Positions 59,640 through 64,000 of a DNA stretch of 64,000 bases are shown here, piece after piece. The stretch comes from Gloeopeniophorella convolvens. Its lineage: Eukaryota > Basidiomycota > Agaricomycetes > Russulales. Under the pieces are notes generated by a model. That model saw only the letters and a program-made list of their open reading frames with translations, searched no databases and was not told where the DNA came from. Positions within the stretch are counted from its first letter, which is position 1, and every line of letters starts with the position of its first letter. A program made the translations under genes and the position numbers. Location of the stretch: contig WTXD01000011.1 of the NCBI GenBank assembly GCA_022496205.1, forward strand, positions 372,001 through 436,000, given 5' to 3'.

Positions 59640-60310
59640 CATTGGAGCGAGCCTGCGCGCGCACGTAGGGTGGTGACCGTCTCTACACGATGCGGACAAT
59701 GGCTCGATCGCGAGCACTGTGTACATGCGCTCGGGGTGCCGGCCGGGCAGGTCGAGCGTCGCGTCAGCCACAGCGAACATAGAGGGAGGGTACGCACCGC
59801 CGACCGGATACCCCTTCCGGCCGATCTTCGTGTCGCCCTTTGAATCGTAGTCTGCGACGAGCTCGTCAGTCACATACACCTTTCCCTGAACAATGCGGAA
59901 CGGCATCTCACCGCCCATCACTTCCTCGTCCCCTACCGCGACCTGACTCGGGCCTGGCGTGCCCCCCTCGCTGCCCACAGGGGTCGCCGTGAAGGATCCG
60001 TCGTCCGCTGCGCCTGCGCCCGCGTCGGCAGCGACCACAGCAGGGGTAGCCTAGGCAAGCGGATCGTGATCCCCCCGCTGATACTCGCGCCCTTTCCTAG
60101 GCCCGCGTCCGTGCACCCGCGCAGCGCGCTCGTTACCCACCAGGCCCTCGCGAGCGCGGCATGGGAACGGGCTCTCGGCGCTCGCGTTGCCCTCGTAGTC
60201 GCTGTCACCGTCGTCGCTATTATCGTCATCGCTGTGGTCGTCGGTTGCGGGCGTCGGGCCGTGGGGGTGAGCTCCATTCGGGCGTACGGGTCTCGGGATG
60301 CGAGGGGGCG
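59640..60310 (-). pseudogene. RSC7/SWP82-like remnant
   Basis: Fragment resembling the RSC7 (NPL6)/SWP82 family, subunits of RSC and SWI/SNF chromatin remodellers. Reading leftward: an acidic block SDDDNSDDGDSDYEGN, then FRIVQGKVYVTDELVADYDS with KGDTKIGRKGYPVGG and LPGRHPERMYTVLAIE, which match the family core in order. A TAG at 60051-60053 splits the frame unless an intron ends there, and the conserved RDSLYFFRRNP block expected next is absent. So it is truncated at its 3' end. Assignment rests on short matches. Confidence 0.4.
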
Positions 60311-60569
60311 GCGGCGGTGCTGTCGTGCAGGTTTTAAAGGGCGATTGGGGAGGGGGATGGAGTTCAGATAGGTACTGGCACAGTACACATTGCCAGCTTG
60401 GTGCGCAATTGGGTGCAAACGCAAAAGCGCAACGCGTTTGGGCACGATGTACTCGAGTACAGCGACCGGGGAACAACAGAGCACAACACGTGCTACATAC
60501 ACGTGTCTGTAAGTATACTTTCACACACTGTACATCCAGTGTCCGGATCGTGCACAGCCAGTGCAATAT

Positions 60570-60685
60570 GACCGTGGCTGCGGCCTGCCAACCTGAGCGC
60601 CGGCAGTGCATGCTCAGTTCGGAAGGGGCGTGTTCGCCGTCAGTCTGGGGTGTCTTTGTACTGCAATTTACAACTACAACTTCTG
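60570..60685 (+). promoter_or_regulatory. Duplicated upstream region of receptor copy 2
   Basis: Counterpart of 52545-52696 before receptor copy 1. Shows that the duplicated block begins upstream of the coding region. Confidence 0.6.
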
Positions 60686-63600
60686 ATGTCCTCCTCTCAG
60701 GCCTCTGGTATCGATCCTACCGACTTTGATTCCCTCCTCGCCGCAGCGCTCGATGCATATACGAAGGAAACCAAAGTGAACCTCGCCGAAGATCCCTTCG
60801 CGGATGCATTGAAAGGGTGCCAATCCGCCCAAGCTGTCATCGCGCAATTCGAGCATGTTCGGGAAGAGGTCCTAAGGAAGACGAGTCGCATCTCTGGGAA
60901 AAGAGCGAACGTAATGAGGAAACTCAACGCACTTGTACCCGTCATCCGTTCTCTGTGTGATACATTGGGCGAGGGCGTAGGCGCAGTAAGTCACAATATC
61001 GACATGAATGAGCTTGCTCATCCTCTGATGTATATCGACTAGGCAGGCTTCGGACCAGGAAAGGCTATATTCTGCGGGATCCATGTCCTCCTCAAGGTCT
61101 GTGTCTCCGTGATTCTCGCCTCCTGAAAATCTTACTTACTGCCTACTTAGGCGGCTCAGAGCGTCAGCGCGAGCTACGATGCACTCGTCAAGCTCTTTGA
61201 AATGTTCGCGGGTTTCCTTGATCGCCTCAAATCTTATATAGAGCCTCCATGTAATGCCTCGATCCTCAAGATTATCGTGAAGACCATGGCCGCAATGCTT
61301 TCCGTGATCGCGCTCGCAACTAAGTATATTAGGGGGGCTGGCTTAGTAAGCAGGTTCAGCTCGCGTCTCATTGTCGATTGTAGCTGAGGTCCGAGGGGCA
61401 GAGAACTTCCTGAAGGCATTTTTGGGGGACAAGAAGATCCTGGACGCATTGGGGGAGCTGGATAGACTCACCAACGAGGAATTTCTGATGGTTGTGGCAC
61501 AAACCCACAAAGATGCTGCGAGAGCGAGGAGCGATATTCAACAGATGCTCGCAGACCAGGAAGCAAAAAACCGTACGTCGCCCACATTGATCATTCGTAA
61601 TTGCGTGGCCCTATCTGGTCTTCCGGTGCAGGTGAGAATTCGCGGATCAAGCTCTGGAAATGGCTCTCTCCTCCAAATGTGTCCACCGATCACGAATTGG
61701 CACGCGGGCGACATCATCCGGGGACCGCGAGATGGTTCCTTCGAGATGATCTCTTCGAGGTCTGGAAGAGGGAAGGCTCGCTATTCTGGATCAATGGAAA
61801 ACGTGCGCTCTCTCTCCACTCTTGGCCTCTGCCTTCATTCACCTCTACGGGTCCGTAGCCGGTTCAGGGAAGACCATTCTCAGGTGATTCGCGTCCGGAC
61901 ATGTTTTCTCCGAATTGAGTGCTGACACGCTTGTCAGTTTTGCGATCATCGAAGAATTGTCGCGTCTTCGCCCGCAAGACGGAGTGGCTATGGTGGCTTA
62001 CTTCTACTTCAGCTTTCAAGACGCCGGAAAGCACAGTCTTCGCAATCTACTCTCGTCCCTGGTGATGCAGCTTAGTCTGAAGTCCGACAACTACTATGAC
62101 GTTCTCGCCAAATTGTACGAGTCCGCACCAAGGCTCAACGGCTCTAAATACCCGGACCCTCCCACGACAAGTGCACTCTCTCGTTGTCTCAGGGAGATGC
62201 TCGAGCTGCCGGGGACAGCTCCCAAGTACATCATCGTCGATGCACTTGACGAATGTCCGCTTCTGTCTCAGCATCGGGCTCTCTGCGAAACGAGACCCTC
62301 AAATTCATCACGGAACTCATCGTCTCTCGCATTGATGGGCTGCGCGTATGTGTCACTAGCCGCCGCGAGGACGATATTCGGGCTGCTCTCGAGACCCTAG
62401 CATCGGGACAGATGGTGCTGGAGAATCAGGCAGGACAAGCAATCGACATCGACGATTACATTCGTTCTACCATCGAGTCGAGTGGCAAGATGAAGAAGTG
62501 GAGCAAGCCAATCAGAGACGAGGTTTTCAACATGCTCTCGAGCAACGCTAATGGCATGTGAGTCTACTCGAAGCGATTCACGACGACACATGTTTACGTT
62601 TTCCCTAGGTTCCGATATGTCTCTTGCCAGCTTGACACTCTGTGTAACTGTCCCCCGGTGGCCGTGCGAACCGTTCTCAAGTCGCTCCCGAGGACGCTCC
62701 AAGGAACATACGAGGATACCCTATCTCGCATCGACGAGGATATTGGAAGCACGCGCACCGCATCTTCCAATGTCTTTCCTTCTCCAGCCGTCCGCTGCTC
62801 GTCGAGGAGCTGGCAGAGGTCCTTGCAGTTGACTTCGACATGCCTATTCCCGTATTCGACAAAGATCTGCGTATTTCCAGCGCAGAAGAGGCCGTTCTAT
62901 CCACTTGTCCTGGGAGTTTCATCGCCATCGCCGGGGAGGGCCACCAGAGGGTCGTCCAATTCGCACACTTCTCCGTCAAGGAGTTTATTACTTCGGATTA
63001 CATCGCTGACTCGGAGAGGACGAACGTTCGACGTTTCCAAGTCCTCGCCGGACCCGCCCACACGATTCTCGCCAAAGCATGCCTTGGTGTTCTCCTACAC
63101 ATTGATATCGATGTTGATAAGGAGAGCATCAAGAGCTTCCCGCTTGCCCCATACGCTGCTCAACATTGGCCCGACCACGCGCGGTTCGGGGGGGTGTCGC
63201 AACGTATCATGGACACGATGAAGGTTTTATTCGACCCTTCGAAGCATTGCTTCAAGACATGGATCTGGATCCACAATCACGACATGCGCTTCTATCACCA
63301 GCTCTACCACACGCCACAACCCCCTGATCAATCCCCCCTGTACTACGCTATAAGATGCGGCATCACTCAGATCACTGATTATCTGGCCGAATCGTATCCA
63401 GAAGACGTCCACAGGGTCGGGGGCTTCTACGGAACTTGCCTATATGCTGCGTCTACCCTTGGATATCTGGAGGTGGTGCGAACATTGCTCGGACACCACG
63501 CAGACATCAATGCGCGGGGCGACAGAAATCAAGCACCCCTATATATCGCTTCGCAGAATGGGCATCTCAACGTCGTTCAACTTCTGCTTGAACGCGATGC

Positions 63601-64000
63601 TAGTGTCGATATTCAAGGTTACCGGATGGTGACACCCCTCCAATGTGCGTTACACCGCAGGCATTTTGATGTCGCGCGGCTGTTGCTCGAACACCACGCG
63701 GATCCCAACGCCGTTCAGAGCCACCGCTCCCGCACTCTTCTTCATTGGGCATCGATCAATGGACATCTCGACGCCGTCAGACTACTGTTAGAGTACGGTG
63801 CCAACGTCAATGCTCAAGACGATCGGATGGAGACTCCCCTCCAGTATTCGTTAGACAGCGAGCGCCTTGACGTCGCACAGTTGTTGCTCGACTACCGAGC
63901 AGATGTCAATGTGCAGAACCATCTTTCGAGGACGCCCCTCCATATTGCCTCAAGCCAGGGACGTCTCGAAACCATCCGGTTACTGCTCGAGTGCGGTGCC
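60686..64000 (+). pseudogene. NLR-type receptor, Goodbye-NACHT-ankyrin, copy 2, partial
   Basis: Direct tandem copy of the receptor at 52697, cut by the window edge within the ankyrin repeats. The exon plan is the same: exon 1 60686-60985 has the same 300-base length, then the small AGFGPGKAIFCGIHVLLK exon, and Walker A GKPGSGKT is again split by an intron. Walker B YIIVDALDECP is intact. Two single-base deletions relative to copy 1 break the frame: one near 62258, just after Walker B (TCCTGC to TCCGC), the other near 62741 (GATAATTGG to GATATTGG). Elsewhere it remains nearly identical, including introns. It is either a recent pseudogene or an intact gene damaged by assembly errors. Ankyrin repeats from about 63330 include units that differ from copy 1. 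Confidence 0.8.

Overview
This window is nuclear DNA from a filamentous basidiomycete, most likely an Agaricomycete of polypore type. Genes are interrupted by many 42-100 bp introns with fungal splice sites, and the gene set is typical of that group: Goodbye-NACHT-ankyrin receptors, a CHAT-domain relic, F-box/WD40 and PLAC8 proteins. The order is inferred, not proven.

Layout. 1-1226: 5' part of a protein kinase on the minus strand, cut by the window edge. 2855-5756: a multi-pass membrane protein (DUF1774-like), URM1 and an RCF1/HIG1 respiratory supercomplex factor. 8498-18301: a long proline-rich coiled-coil protein converging on the cohesin subunit SCC3/STAG. 19002-21876: a PLAC8 protein and a likely pseudokinase related to the kinase at the left edge. 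23136-27828: three tandem copies of a four-exon family of helical proteins with a central hydrophobic segment; I do not recognise the family. 27886-36063: threonine synthase, seryl-tRNA synthetase, an acidic low-complexity protein and a two-span membrane protein. 36652-46008: the unfolded-protein sensor IRE1, divergent JIP5/WDR55, an Asterix-like ER protein and divergent F-box/WD40 protein. 46637-48107: a decayed retrotransposon gag lying between inverted copies of its own end sequence. 48108-52545: about 4.4 kb with no recognisable gene. 52697 to the right edge: two direct copies of a Goodbye-NACHT-ankyrin receptor, separated by remnants of an ALDH7 aldehyde dehydrogenase, a CHAT domain and an RSC7/SWP82-like protein.

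The left 46 kb is mostly conserved housekeeping (tRNA thiolation, respiration, cohesion, amino-acid and tRNA metabolism, ER stress). The right 17 kb looks like a turnover-prone accessory island: duplicated receptors, ankyrin repeats that are nearly identical in DNA, and gene remnants. The tandem family at 23-28 kb is the best candidate for something undescribed.

A caution on quality: in several otherwise conserved genes the reading frame is lost by one base, usually in a short G or C run (about 2919, 3116, 9521, 37873, 39731, 39802, 39882). This looks like under-called homopolymers in the assembly, so single-base frameshifts here should not be read as pseudogenes without raw reads.
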